From positions 2,738,885 to 2,802,884 of the forward strand of contig NZ_CP036339.1 of the NCBI RefSeq assembly GCF_007746075.1: a stretch of DNA of 64,000 nucleotides, in the 5' to 3' direction. The notes under the pieces are model-generated. The model ran no database searches. It saw only the letters and a list, made by a program, of their open reading frames with translations, and was not told where the DNA came from. Positions within the stretch are counted from its first letter, which is position 1; every line of letters starts with the position of its first letter. The translations under genes and the position numbers were made by a program. Source of the stretch: Lacipirellula limnantheis (GTDB lineage: Bacteria > Planctomycetota > Planctomycetia > Pirellulales > Lacipirellulaceae). This document shows, one piece after another, positions 1 to 7,841 of the stretch.

Positions 1-21
1 TCTGCCAAGGAGGGCGCCCAC

Positions 22-1026
22 ATGCGAAAGATCTGGTTCGCAAACTGCATCCTCGCCGTCGCCGCCCTCGGCTGCACCAGCACGAAGGGGCCGAGCGCCA
101 CCGGCGGTTACACGAGCACCGGCGGCCCTCCCGGTGCGCCCGGAGCCGTGGTCACGGCCGAGCCAAGCGGCTGGACCGACAAGTTCGTCGCGTCGATGAA
201 GGAATACTCGCCAGATATATTCGGCGAGAAGAAGCCGTTGAAGGCCGCGCCGACGCCGACGAACGAAGCGCCGTTCGATCCGAAAACCGCGACGCCTGAA
301 CTCCACGTCGCGCTGGCACAGATGAGTCATCGCAACGGACAGATTCCGCAGGCGCGTCAGCACTACCAAAAAGCGCTGGCGATGGACCCCAAGCATCTTG
401 ACGCCTTGCTCGGCGCCGCGCGAATGGAAGATCGCGAGGGACGACTCGACGTCGCCCAGATGCTCTACCAACGCGCTGCACAGGCGCATCCGAAGAGTGC
501 GACGGCCCAAAATGACCTCGCCCTGTGCTACGCACGCCGGGGCGACCTGCCGACGGCCGCCAAGATATTGGATGAAGCGGTTCGCATTGAACCGCGCAAA
601 GCCCTCTATCGCAACAATGCGGCGAAGGTGCTGGTCGAAATGAACCAAGTGAAGCCCGCGATGGATCACTTGACGGCAGTTCATACGCCGGCGGTCGCGA
701 ACTACAACATGGCTGTGCTGCTTAGCGAACGGGGCCGAGGGGCCGAGGCCGTGCCCTTCTTGGGACAGGCGCTGGCGCTCGACCCGACGATGCAACCGGC
801 GCATGACATGCTTGCCCAGTTGACGGCGCCGGCGACCCCTCCGGGCGAGCGATCGATCGTCGCTCGACAGCCCGCGAACCCAGCGCCGGTCATGGCCGTG
901 GCGAACGACTCGATTCTGCCGACGCCCGAGGCGGTGGCCACGGTGCCGAACGAGCCTTGGATCGCGCCGGCGTCGTCGACGCAACCTTCGTCAAACCCGG
1001 TGCTACTGCCGCCGGTGAACAACTGA
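22..1026 (+). CDS. TPR-repeat lipoprotein
   Basis: 334 aa. The N-terminus is a short signal peptide ending in a lipobox-like AALGC, so the protein is probably lipidated on Cys18 and exported. Residues about 90-265 form tetratricopeptide repeats (for example HRNGQIPQARQHYQKALAMD and the following 34-residue units). These usually make a helical protein-binding scaffold. The C-terminal 60 residues are Pro/Ala-rich and probably disordered. The start is secure: a strong AAGGAGG lies at 7-13. It converges with the rsmH cluster. The partner is unknown; the role as an envelope scaffold is inference. Confidence 0.85.
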   Translation: MRKIWFANCILAVAALGCTSTKGPSATGGYTSTGGPPGAPGAVVTAEPSGWTDKFVASMKEYSPDIFGEKKPLKAAPTPTNEAPFDPKTATPELHVALAQMSHRNGQIPQARQHYQKALAMDPKHLDALLGAARMEDREGRLDVAQMLYQRAAQAHPKSATAQNDLALCYARRGDLPTAAKILDEAVRIEPRKALYRNNAAKVLVEMNQVKPAMDHLTAVHTPAVANYNMAVLLSERGRGAEAVPFLGQALALDPTMQPAHDMLAQLTAPATPPGERSIVARQPANPAPVMAVANDSILPTPEAVATVPNEPWIAPASSTQPSSNPVLLPPVNN

Positions 1027-1064
1027 CGCGACTTGCGGCAACGAACTCGCCTCGCCTCGCGACC

Positions 1065-1081
1065 CGCCCGCAGTGCGGGCG
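1065..1081. terminator. Short GC hairpin after the TPR gene
   Basis: CGCCCGC-AGT-GCGGGCG is a perfect 7-bp stem with a 3-nt loop 39 bases after the TPR stop and just before the convergent ORF end. There is no T-run, so it may be a weak or factor-assisted terminator, or simply a small dispersed palindrome. Confidence 0.35.
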
Positions 1082-1118
1082 AAGTGGCCGCAACGGTGTG
1101 GGGAATCGCAAGCGGCGC

Positions 1119-1475
1119 TTACCGACCCGAGGGCGCGATGAACGTCGGCGACGCCGCACCGTCGCCGGCGCCAACGACATCTCCCGCGTTCGCGGCGACC
1201 GGCTCGTCATGAGCCACAGTCTCAACGTCGCCGTCAAATCTCGCGACCTTCAGCTCATCGCCGGAATCGCCTGATTCCTCGACTGGCGTGACGGTGACGA
1301 GCGGCGCTTTTCGCGGCCCGCGGGGCGGCTTTGAGTCGACGATCCGATAAACGATCGTCGCCGAAAGGGCGGCCATCAGCACGCCTAGAAAACTGACTCC
1401 AATCACCGCGTCGCGGCGACTGACTCCGTCGTTCAGATCCATACAGGGCCCATGGGGGTGTCCGTCCCGGGTCAC
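1119..1475 (-). CDS. Short single-TM protein in the ftsL position
   Basis: 118 aa if the GTG at 1475 is used. That start overlaps the rsmH stop as GTGA, a usual sign of translational coupling; an ATG at 1442 (MDLNDG...) is the alternative. One hydrophobic segment (VIGVSFLGVLMAALSATIVY) follows a short charged N-terminus. The tail is acidic and Ala/Pro-rich with no convincing coiled coil. In most bacteria ftsL follows rsmH, and ftsL is also a small bitopic protein, so position and topology match. No FtsL sequence motif is visible, so I do not assign the name. Confidence 0.65.
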   Translation of the reverse strand: MTRDGHPHGPCMDLNDGVSRRDAVIGVSFLGVLMAALSATIVYRIVDSKPPRGPRKAPLVTVTPVEESGDSGDELKVARFDGDVETVAHDEPVAANAGDVVGAGDGAASPTFIAPSGR

Positions 1476-2359
1476 GAGCCGGCGACCCGCTCGGCAATGC
1501 GCAACTTCGCGCTGCGGGCTCGCGGGTTCCGGCTCGACTCTTCCTCGCTGGCGACGATTGGTTTGCGCGTCACGACGTTCAGCCGCTCATCGCTCCGAAA
1601 CGCTTCCTTGACGATTCGATCCTCCAGCGAGTGAAAACTTATGATCGCAAGTCGCCCCGTCGGCTTCAAGTAGTCGGGAAGCCGCTTGAGGGCCGTCTGC
1701 AGCGCGTCGAGTTCCCCATTCACCGCGATCCGCAGCGCTTGAAACGTGCGGGTCGCCGGGTCGATGTTGTGTCCGCGGCTGCGCGGCACGCAGGAACGGA
1801 CCAGTTCCGCTAGCTGCGCCGCCGTCCGGACGGGAGCAGAGCGCCGTTGTTCGACGATTTTCTTGGCGATGCGGCGGCTGAAGCGCTCCTCGCCGTATTG
1901 GTAGATGACATTGGCCAGGTGTTCTTCACTCATCCGCTCCATCATCCGCCACGCCGGTTCGCCGCGATCGCGGTCGAAACGCATGTCGAGCTCGCCCTCG
2001 CTGAGGTAGCTGAACCCTCGCGCTGCGTCGGCAAGCTGGTCGCTCGATAGTCCCAAGTCGAGCAAGACGCCGTCGACGGCTGCAATACCGACTTCGTCGA
2101 GGACCTCGGGGATATCGGCGTAACTCGCGTTGGCGACGGCCACCGACATACCGGCGAGCGTGATCGACGCGCGCTCCACCGCGACGTTGTCGAGATCAAC
2201 GGCAATGACGCGCCCTGTGAGCCCCACGCGCTCCGCCAGGGCCCGCGTGTGTCCGCCGCCGCCGAGTGTGCCGTCGACGAAGACCCCGCCGGGGGCGGGC
2301 TGGAGCTGGGCGAGGACTTCGCCGAGTAGTACGGGAATGTGGACGGTGGCGTCGCTCAT
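1472..2359 (-). CDS. rsmH: 16S rRNA (cytosine-1402-N4)-methyltransferase
   Basis: 295 aa, close to the usual 300-315. RsmH (MraW) uses S-adenosylmethionine to N4-methylate C1402 in the ribosomal P site. The sequence shows HIPVLLGEVL at the N-terminus, the SAM loop DGTLGGGGHTRAL, the conserved LLDLGLSSDQL, the FDRDRGEPAW region, and the C-terminal IISFHSLEDRIVK and NPRARSAKLR motifs. It lies downstream of mraZ on the same strand but is separated from it by 400 bp, longer than in the classical dcw operon. It overlaps the next gene by 4 bases. Confidence 0.97.
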   Translation of the reverse strand: MSDATVHIPVLLGEVLAQLQPAPGGVFVDGTLGGGGHTRALAERVGLTGRVIAVDLDNVAVERASITLAGMSVAVANASYADIPEVLDEVGIAAVDGVLLDLGLSSDQLADAARGFSYLSEGELDMRFDRDRGEPAWRMMERMSEEHLANVIYQYGEERFSRRIAKKIVEQRRSAPVRTAAQLAELVRSCVPRSRGHNIDPATRTFQALRIAVNGELDALQTALKRLPDYLKPTGRLAIISFHSLEDRIVKEAFRSDERLNVVTRKPIVASEEESSRNPRARSAKLRIAERVAGS

Positions 2360-2759
2360 CGACCCAGCTTACAGGGCTGCATCGATGCTCGGGAGGCGCC
2401 TGAGGTTGTCCTGCGACTTTGGGCTCCCACCGTCAACAAAGTCCACCGGCTCCGCCGGTAGATGGTCGCGGCGGAAAAGGAGTCTAGGCGCCGTCCCCTG
2501 GCCTCGTTATTGGCTGCCATTCAGAAAAAATGCCTGTGCCAAAGTACTTCCTTGCACCCTGGCAGAGGCTGCTGAACTGCGCCGGTGAAGATTTCCGCCG
2601 CATCCCAGCCTCCGCTCCGTGGCCTCCATACCGCGAGCGGCTCGACGACTTCCCCACAGGTGACGCAAGCCTGTGGCCTGTGCCTGCGTCGCCCCGGGGA
2701 GGTCGAATTGATCGGTCAGCACCCATCCATAAAGCATCTCTCCACCGACTCACAGTCTC
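2360..2759. other. Gap between mraZ and rsmH, coding status unclear
   Basis: Four hundred bases separate mraZ from rsmH. Two overlapping minus-strand ORFs occupy it: 2484-2753 (89 codons, GTG start 6 nt after the mraZ stop, with AGGAG overlapping that stop) and 2507-2737 (76 codons, ATG). Neither resembles a family I know. The third frame contains one CVTCGE but has no start. It may be a fast-evolving small gene coupled to mraZ, or non-coding. I see no terminator. Confidence 0.4.
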
Positions 2760-3275
2760 CTATCGTGGGGATCGGCTGCCCGCTCCCGTTAGTTGTTCGG
2801 CCGCAACCTCAGGCACCCCCTGTCGCAGCACGAAGGCGCCGGGCGACGTCAGGGCGGCTTCTGCCAGTTGCTCGTACTGCCCGTCGCACTGCGCGACGTA
2901 CTCGTCCCACCGCTCGGCCGCCCAGACTTCGATGTGATCTCGCACGCCGACGATCATTGCCTCACCCGCCAGCTTGGCCCACTTGATCAATTCGGCCGGC
3001 ACCCGGAGGCGCCACTGGGAGTCTGGCGTCACCGTCGACGCCTGCGAGAAAAAGAGCCGACTATAGTCGCGGACCTCGCGGGCGGCGGGCGAGCTCGCGG
3101 CCAATCGGTCGGCCAGCGCCGCGAACGCTGCCGGCGGATAGATCGCCAGACAGCCGTCCAAACCGGGGGTGAGGTAAAGGGGGGACTCCCCCGGGAGCTG
3201 ATCGCGCAGCGGCTTAGGGATCGCTAGCCGCAGCTTGTCGTCCAGGGCGCGGCGATACGACCCCGTTAGCAGCAT
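2760..3275 (-). CDS. mraZ: Transcriptional regulator MraZ
   Basis: 171 aa from the ATG at 3275. The frame stays open to 3356, but that stretch holds the operator, so the MLLTGSYRR start is preferred. MraZ is a double AbrB-like (SpoVT/AbrB fold) DNA-binding protein that represses its own dcw operon. Visible features are the N-terminal TGSYRRALDDKLRLAIPKPLRDQL and the second half TVTPDSQWRLRVPAELIKWA, matching the family's duplicated DxxGR-type signature in degenerate form. Length is a little above the usual 145-160 because of a C-terminal tail. Probably autoregulated through the boxes at 3283-3327. Confidence 0.92.
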   Translation of the reverse strand: MLLTGSYRRALDDKLRLAIPKPLRDQLPGESPLYLTPGLDGCLAIYPPAAFAALADRLAASSPAAREVRDYSRLFFSQASTVTPDSQWRLRVPAELIKWAKLAGEAMIVGVRDHIEVWAAERWDEYVAQCDGQYEQLAEAALTSPGAFVLRQGVPEVAAEQLTGAGSRSPR

Positions 3276-3282
3276 GACCGGC

Positions 3283-3327
3283 CCCCATTTTTCCCCAATC
3301 GTCACCAACGGTCCCCAACATAACCCA
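3283..3327 (-). promoter_or_regulatory. MraZ operator: five TGGGG-like boxes at 10-bp steps
   Basis: Read on the minus strand, boxes start every 10 bp exactly: complement positions 3283-3287 TGGGG, 3293-3297 TGGGG, 3303-3307 TGGTG (degenerate), 3313-3317 TGGGG and 3323-3327 TGGGT. Known MraZ sites are direct TGGGN repeats spaced 10 bp ahead of mraZ. The run lies immediately upstream of the chosen mraZ ATG. Confidence 0.85.
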
Positions 3328-3344
3328 GCCGTAGGCGTCGTCAA
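3317..3344 (-). promoter_or_regulatory. Predicted sigma-70-type promoter of mraZ
   Basis: On the minus strand TTGACG (complement 3339-3344) and TATGTT (complement 3317-3322) are separated by 16 nt. The -10 overlaps the two distal MraZ boxes, and the remaining boxes lie just downstream, which suits repression. This is a consensus match by eye only. Confidence 0.55.
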
Positions 3345-3585
3345 CGCTGTTCGCACTTCTCCCCACGTCGACGTGTTGCTTGTGTGAACTTTTCTAGTGC
3401 TCCGGCAACGAGTTACAGCGTCGGGACGTTTTCAGAAAATCTTTCTAGTCCGCGCGCGACCAACGGTTGCCCTCCCGCAAGTTGCGCTGCGCGGCGTTTG
3501 CCGTAGCCGCTAAAGCATTGGCCGGCTTATACTTGCAGCCTTTGGTCAATTCCCAGCGCCCGCGCTACGCAGGACCGTCGCCCGC

Positions 3586-4647
3586 ATGGAACCCTGGTTC
3601 GACTACCATCTTCCGCCCGAGCTCGTCGCCCAGGAGCCACTCCACAACCGCGTCGACGCCCGACTGATGATCGTTGATCGCGCTCGGGGGACGATCGACC
3701 ACGCCCACATCCGCGACTTGCCTGATTACATCCGCCGCGGCGACCGCGTCGTCCTGAACGACACCAAGGTGATTCCCGCCCAGCTCCGCGGGAAACGCCT
3801 TGAGACGGGCGGCCAGTGGCAAGGGCTATTTCTTGGATCCGACGCCGAGGGGGATTGGAAGATCGTCTGCAAGACGCGCGGCCATCTCAAGGAGCCCGAG
3901 GCCGTCGGTCTTTTGGACCGCGAAGGTCGCGTCGCCGCGAAGCTCTGGCTGATCGAGCGACTCGACGACGGCCAATGGCGGGCCCGTCTCGACGAACCGC
4001 AGGCGACGTTGCCGCTGCTGGAGCGGATCGGTCGCGTGCCGTTGCCGCCCTACATCCGCGGCGGCAACATGGTCGACAGCGACGTCGAGCGCTATCAGAC
4101 GACGTTCGCCCGTCGCCCGGGCGCTGTGGCCGCGCCAACGGCGGGGCTGCACTTTACGCCGGACCTGCTCCGATCGATCGCTCAGGGGGGAGCCGACGTC
4201 TCAGCGATCACGCTGCACGTCGGCATGGGAACGTTTCGCCCCATCGCCGTCGACGATCCTGCCGATCACCCAATGCACGCCGAATGGGCGGAGGTTACGG
4301 CCGCCGCGGCGCGCGAGATCTCCGCAGCGCGCAACGAGGGAGGCCGCATCGTGAACGTCGGCACTACCGTCGTCCGAACGCTGGAAACGGTGGCCGCACA
4401 TCAGCAGGCAATTGGCGCCAGCGAGCTGTTGGCGCCCTGGCAGGGCGAGTCGCGGCTCTTTATTCGCCCGCCCTACCAATTCCTGGCGACCGACGCGCTG
4501 CTCACCAACTTTCACTTCCCGCGCACGACGCTGCTGCTGTTGGTCCAGGCCTTTGGCGGCGTGGAGCTCATTCGCGAGGCGTACGCCGCCGCGATCGAGC
4601 AACAATACCGCTTCTATAGCTACGGCGACGCGATGCTCATCCAATGA
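3586..4647 (+). CDS. queA: S-adenosylmethionine:tRNA ribosyltransferase-isomerase
   Basis: 353 aa, usual family length. QueA transfers and isomerises the ribosyl group of SAM onto preQ1 in tRNA to make epoxyqueuosine. Family motifs are clear: FDYHLPPELVAQEP at the N-terminus, RVVLNDTKVIPAQLRGK, LPPYIRG, the YQTTFARRPGAVAAPTAGLHFT signature, ITLHVGMGTFRPI, and LLTNFHFPRTTLLLLVQAF near the end. No other queuosine genes are in the window. It is divergent from mraZ across a 310-bp spacer; a TATACT at 3528 could be its -10 but no good -35 pairs with it. Confidence 0.97.
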   Translation: MEPWFDYHLPPELVAQEPLHNRVDARLMIVDRARGTIDHAHIRDLPDYIRRGDRVVLNDTKVIPAQLRGKRLETGGQWQGLFLGSDAEGDWKIVCKTRGHLKEPEAVGLLDREGRVAAKLWLIERLDDGQWRARLDEPQATLPLLERIGRVPLPPYIRGGNMVDSDVERYQTTFARRPGAVAAPTAGLHFTPDLLRSIAQGGADVSAITLHVGMGTFRPIAVDDPADHPMHAEWAEVTAAAAREISAARNEGGRIVNVGTTVVRTLETVAAHQQAIGASELLAPWQGESRLFIRPPYQFLATDALLTNFHFPRTTLLLLVQAFGGVELIREAYAAAIEQQYRFYSYGDAMLIQ

Positions 4648-4711
4648 CAAGCTCCGCGTCGCCGTGGCGTCGTATTAAATGTTTTCGCTGAGGTCGCGAA
4701 TCGCAGTCGCG

Positions 4712-4891
4712 TCAGTTTCCCAAGACAGACGACAGTTCATTGGCGGAAGTGTCAAAACTCTCGCCGGTTCGTTGAGCTAGGGCGTTTACCGACGTGATGC
4801 AGAGGCCGACAATCAGCGCTAACATGACGGCGTATTCAACGGCCGTGGGGCCGTCTTCTTCCGTCAAAAAGCGTCGAATGTAACGGGTCAT
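4712..4891 (-). CDS. Flp/Fap-type small pilin
   Basis: 59 aa, ATG at 4891, stop at 4712-4714. The start MTRYIRRFLTEEDGPTAVEY has the type IVb prepilin pattern: a short basic leader, a Gly, then a hydrophobic helix with Glu-Tyr at +5/+6 (G-PTAVEY). The hydrophobic part AVMLALIVGLCITSVNALA follows. Flp pilins are cleaved by a TadV-type peptidase and assembled by the Tad machinery. No tad/cpa genes are nearby, so the assembly system must be elsewhere. The gene is short and easily missed. The family assignment is confident, the cellular role less so. Confidence 0.85.
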   Translation of the reverse strand: MTRYIRRFLTEEDGPTAVEYAVMLALIVGLCITSVNALAQRTGESFDTSANELSSVLGN

Positions 4892-5233
4892 GGAAACACG
4901 TCAACAGAAAAGAGGAAGAGAGGAGGGGAAGATCGGGAGCTAGAGCCGAGCCTCGCTCCCTACATCCAAACTCTATGTCAGGCCGAACCTACGTGTCGCC
5001 CGCAGGTCGGGAGATTCGGCGACTTTTTGCTTTTTTTAGCAACCTAGGTCCGGTTGTACGGCGCTCGCAGTGCGCCGCTCCGACTGGGCCAGCGAGGCTC
5101 TCCGAGGCGTTATTCTGAGCGGAGCGAAGAATCGGGGCGCGCGGTGGAGGCGCCAGATCCCTCGCTTCGCTCAGGATGACAGCTATGGCGCTTGAGACGA
5201 CCAGCTGCAGCACTCACGATGTCGGCCGTAGCG
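4892..5233. other. Intergenic region with one paired repeat
   Basis: No gene is supported here. It contains a GGCGC/GCGCC hairpin near 5060-5082, T-rich stretches at 5023-5038, and the paired repeat at 5111-5179 described separately. Confidence 0.6.
5111..5179. repeat. Paired inverted repeat, GAGCGGAGCGAAG family
   Basis: Left half 5111-5133 and right half 5155-5179 are inverted copies. Each half is itself a weak hairpin with core GAGCGGAGCGAAG. The outer stem is ATTC/GAAT in the left half and ATCC/GGAT in the inverted right half, a compensatory pair change. A second copy is at 57067-57138. Confidence 0.75.
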
Positions 5234-5270
5234 CAAAGAAAAGAGGCTCGCCCACTGCGGACGAGCCTCT
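5234..5270 (-). terminator. Rho-independent terminator of the IscA-type gene
   Basis: On the minus strand AGAGGCTCG, an 11-nt loop and CGAGCCTCT (complement 5262-5270 and 5242-5250) form a perfect 9-bp stem followed by TTTTCTTT. It starts 40 nt after the stop of the gene at 5310. Confidence 0.85.
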
Positions 5271-5309
5271 CAGTTTAGAAATTTCAACGTTTCGGACTCG
5301 CTCCCGCCG

Positions 5310-5639
5310 TTAGGCTTGGAACGAGCTCCCGCACCCGCAGCTCTTCACGGCGTTCGGGTTATCGAACGTGAACCCGCGGCGATCGATCCCTTCGTAGAAA
5401 TCGACCGTGGTGCCGTCGAGATAGAGCGCACTTTTTTTGTCGACCACCACTGGCACGCCGTGGAATTCGAACTTCGAATCGACTTTTTCGTCGAAATCCT
5501 TGGCAAACCCCAAGGCGTAGCTGAACCCGCTGCAACCGCCGCCAGCGACGCCGACGCGCAAGACGTGGTCCTCGTACTTCTGGGCTTCCATGATCCGCTT
5601 GACTTCGAGGGCCGCTTTTTCGGTGAGGACAATGCTCAT
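5310..5639 (-). CDS. IscA/ErpA/HesB-type Fe-S carrier protein
   Basis: 109 aa from the ATG at 5639 ([10 protein letters not shown]...). A-type carriers accept Fe-S clusters and pass them to target enzymes. The three ligand cysteines are present: C36 in [13 protein letters not shown] and C101/C103 in SCGCGSSF at the C-terminus. The open frame continues upstream to 5696 but family starts align with MSIVL. It is on the same strand as the cysteine desulfurase 145 bp upstream, consistent with a shared Fe-S role, and ends with its own terminator. IscA, ErpA and SufA cannot be separated by eye. Confidence 0.93.
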   Translation of the reverse strand: MSIVLTEKAALEVKRIMEAQKYEDHVLRVGVAGGGCSGFSYALGFAKDFDEKVDSKFEFHGVPVVVDKKSALYLDGTTVDFYEGIDRRGFTFDNPNAVKSCGCGSSFQA

Positions 5640-5784
5640 GTTGGACGCCTTATCCCTGCAAACGTTGGAGTGAATGTCGCCCTTTTCAGGGGCCATGATG
5701 ATTGGTTTGGGAGGCCAGCCGCAGCGCGGCGGCCATTTCCGATCCGCTCACATTATACCACTTTCCCCGCCGGGAAAAGTCGGG

Positions 5785-6987
5785 TTACCGAAGCCCCCGC
5801 AATCGCTCGACGGCCCCCGCCACGGTTTCAGCCGCGATTTCGACTTCCGACGCCACGTTGAATCGCCCGAAGCCGAACCGCAAGGTGCTGCGGGCCAGGT
5901 CCTCCGTCAGTCCCAGGCTGAGAAGGACATGGCTTGGGCTGGGATCGGTCGAACTACACGCCGCGCCCGAGCTGACGGCCAGATTTCCCATCGCCAGCAG
6001 CAACGCCTCGCCGTCGACGTCGCCGAACGCAACGTCCAAGTTGCCAGGGAGCCGCAACGGACCGCCGCCCACCGCTCGCTCGTCCAATCCGGGGCCGCAC
6101 AATTCGACGCCGGCGATCCGAGTGTGCAGTCGAACCCAAAGCTGGTTTCGCATCTCGGTCAGCCGTTTCATCTCTGTCGGCAATTCTTCGACGCAGCACT
6201 GAAGGGCCGTTGCGAGCCCGACAATCCCCGCCACGTTGAGCGTGCCGCTGCGGACGCCATCTTGCTGGCCGCCGCCCGTGATTTGCGGTTCGAGTCGCAC
6301 CGCCGGCCGCGATCGGCGCATGTAAAGGGCTCCTACTCCCTTCGGGCCGTACATCTTGTGAGCGGTGAAACTCATGAGGTCGACGCCGAGTTCGCGGACG
6401 TCGACCGGAATCTTGCCCACGCCTTGCGTCGCGTCGCAGTGAAGCGCGACGCCGCGCTGGCGGCAGATAGCGGCAATCTCCCCCAATGGCTGGATGACGC
6501 CGATCTCGTTATTCGCGAGCATCACACTTACCAGCGCCGTGTCGTCGCGCAGTGCGTCCGCCACGCGCTGCGGATCGAGCCAGCCGGCGCGGGGGCTGCC
6601 GTGCGATTCAACGTCGACCAGCGTCACCTCGTATCCACGACGCGACAAGCGCGCCAACGGATCGAGCACCGCTTTGTGCTCGGTGCGCACGCTAACAAGA
6701 TGGTTGCCGCGGCGTTTCGCCCGTTCGGCAATCCCGCGGATGGCGAGATTATTGCTCTCGGTGGCGCCACTCGTAAAGACGATCTCCTCCGATTCGGCGC
6801 CGATCGACGCGGCGATGGCGGCGCGCGACTGCTCGACCGCGTTCCGTGCTGCCTCGCCGAACGCGTGGCCAACGCTTCCCGCATTGCCGTACTGTTCCGA
6901 AAAGTACGGCAGCATCGCCGCCACGACGCGCGGATCGACGCGCGTAGTCGCGTGGTTATCGAGATAGATCGACGTAGGAGAGGGCAT
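5785..6987 (-). CDS. Cysteine desulfurase (NifS/IscS family)
   Basis: 400 aa from the ATG at 6987; the frame upstream is only repeat sequence. This PLP enzyme removes sulfur from L-cysteine as a persulfide for Fe-S cluster and tRNA thiolation. Visible: IYLDNHATTRVDPRV at the N-terminus, TSGATESNNLAIRG, HCDATQGVGKIPVD, the PLP-lysine motif SFTAHKMYGPKGVGALY, and the active-site loop VSSGAACSS with the catalytic Cys. The loop with SSGAACSS is the class I (IscS/NifS) type rather than SufS. A paired IscA-type gene lies downstream; no IscU or HscAB is visible. Confidence 0.95.
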   Translation of the reverse strand: MPSPTSIYLDNHATTRVDPRVVAAMLPYFSEQYGNAGSVGHAFGEAARNAVEQSRAAIAASIGAESEEIVFTSGATESNNLAIRGIAERAKRRGNHLVSVRTEHKAVLDPLARLSRRGYEVTLVDVESHGSPRAGWLDPQRVADALRDDTALVSVMLANNEIGVIQPLGEIAAICRQRGVALHCDATQGVGKIPVDVRELGVDLMSFTAHKMYGPKGVGALYMRRSRPAVRLEPQITGGGQQDGVRSGTLNVAGIVGLATALQCCVEELPTEMKRLTEMRNQLWVRLHTRIAGVELCGPGLDERAVGGGPLRLPGNLDVAFGDVDGEALLLAMGNLAVSSGAACSSTDPSPSHVLLSLGLTEDLARSTLRFGFGRFNVASEVEIAAETVAGAVERLRGLR

Positions 6988-6993
6988 GAAGGG

Positions 6994-7056
6994 CGGATGC
7001 TGGATGCTGGAACGCGGCGTTTCCCGCCAGTGCCAAGCATCCAGTATCCAGCATCG
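6994..7056. repeat. Inverted repeat of GGATGCT/AGCATCC units
   Basis: Left arm 6994-7011 is tandem GGATGCT units and right arm 7035-7056 is the inverted version with AGCATCCAGTATCCAGCATC, around a 23-nt spacer. It sits between two same-strand genes. A related half element is at 16348-16380. Confidence 0.65.
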
Positions 7057-7075
7057 GGGCCGCAGTCGCCACCCG

Positions 7076-7699
<624 letters not shown>

Positions 7700-7841
7700 C
7701 AGCGGAGAATCCTTTCGGCGGGCAAACTGGCGGGAAACTTGGTTGCCGCAAGTTTACGGCCATCCCCCCCAATCGTCGAGCCACCAGGCAAAGACGATGG
7801 ACCCAGCTTCGGTCAGAATGATTCAGCGTGACCGCCCCATC

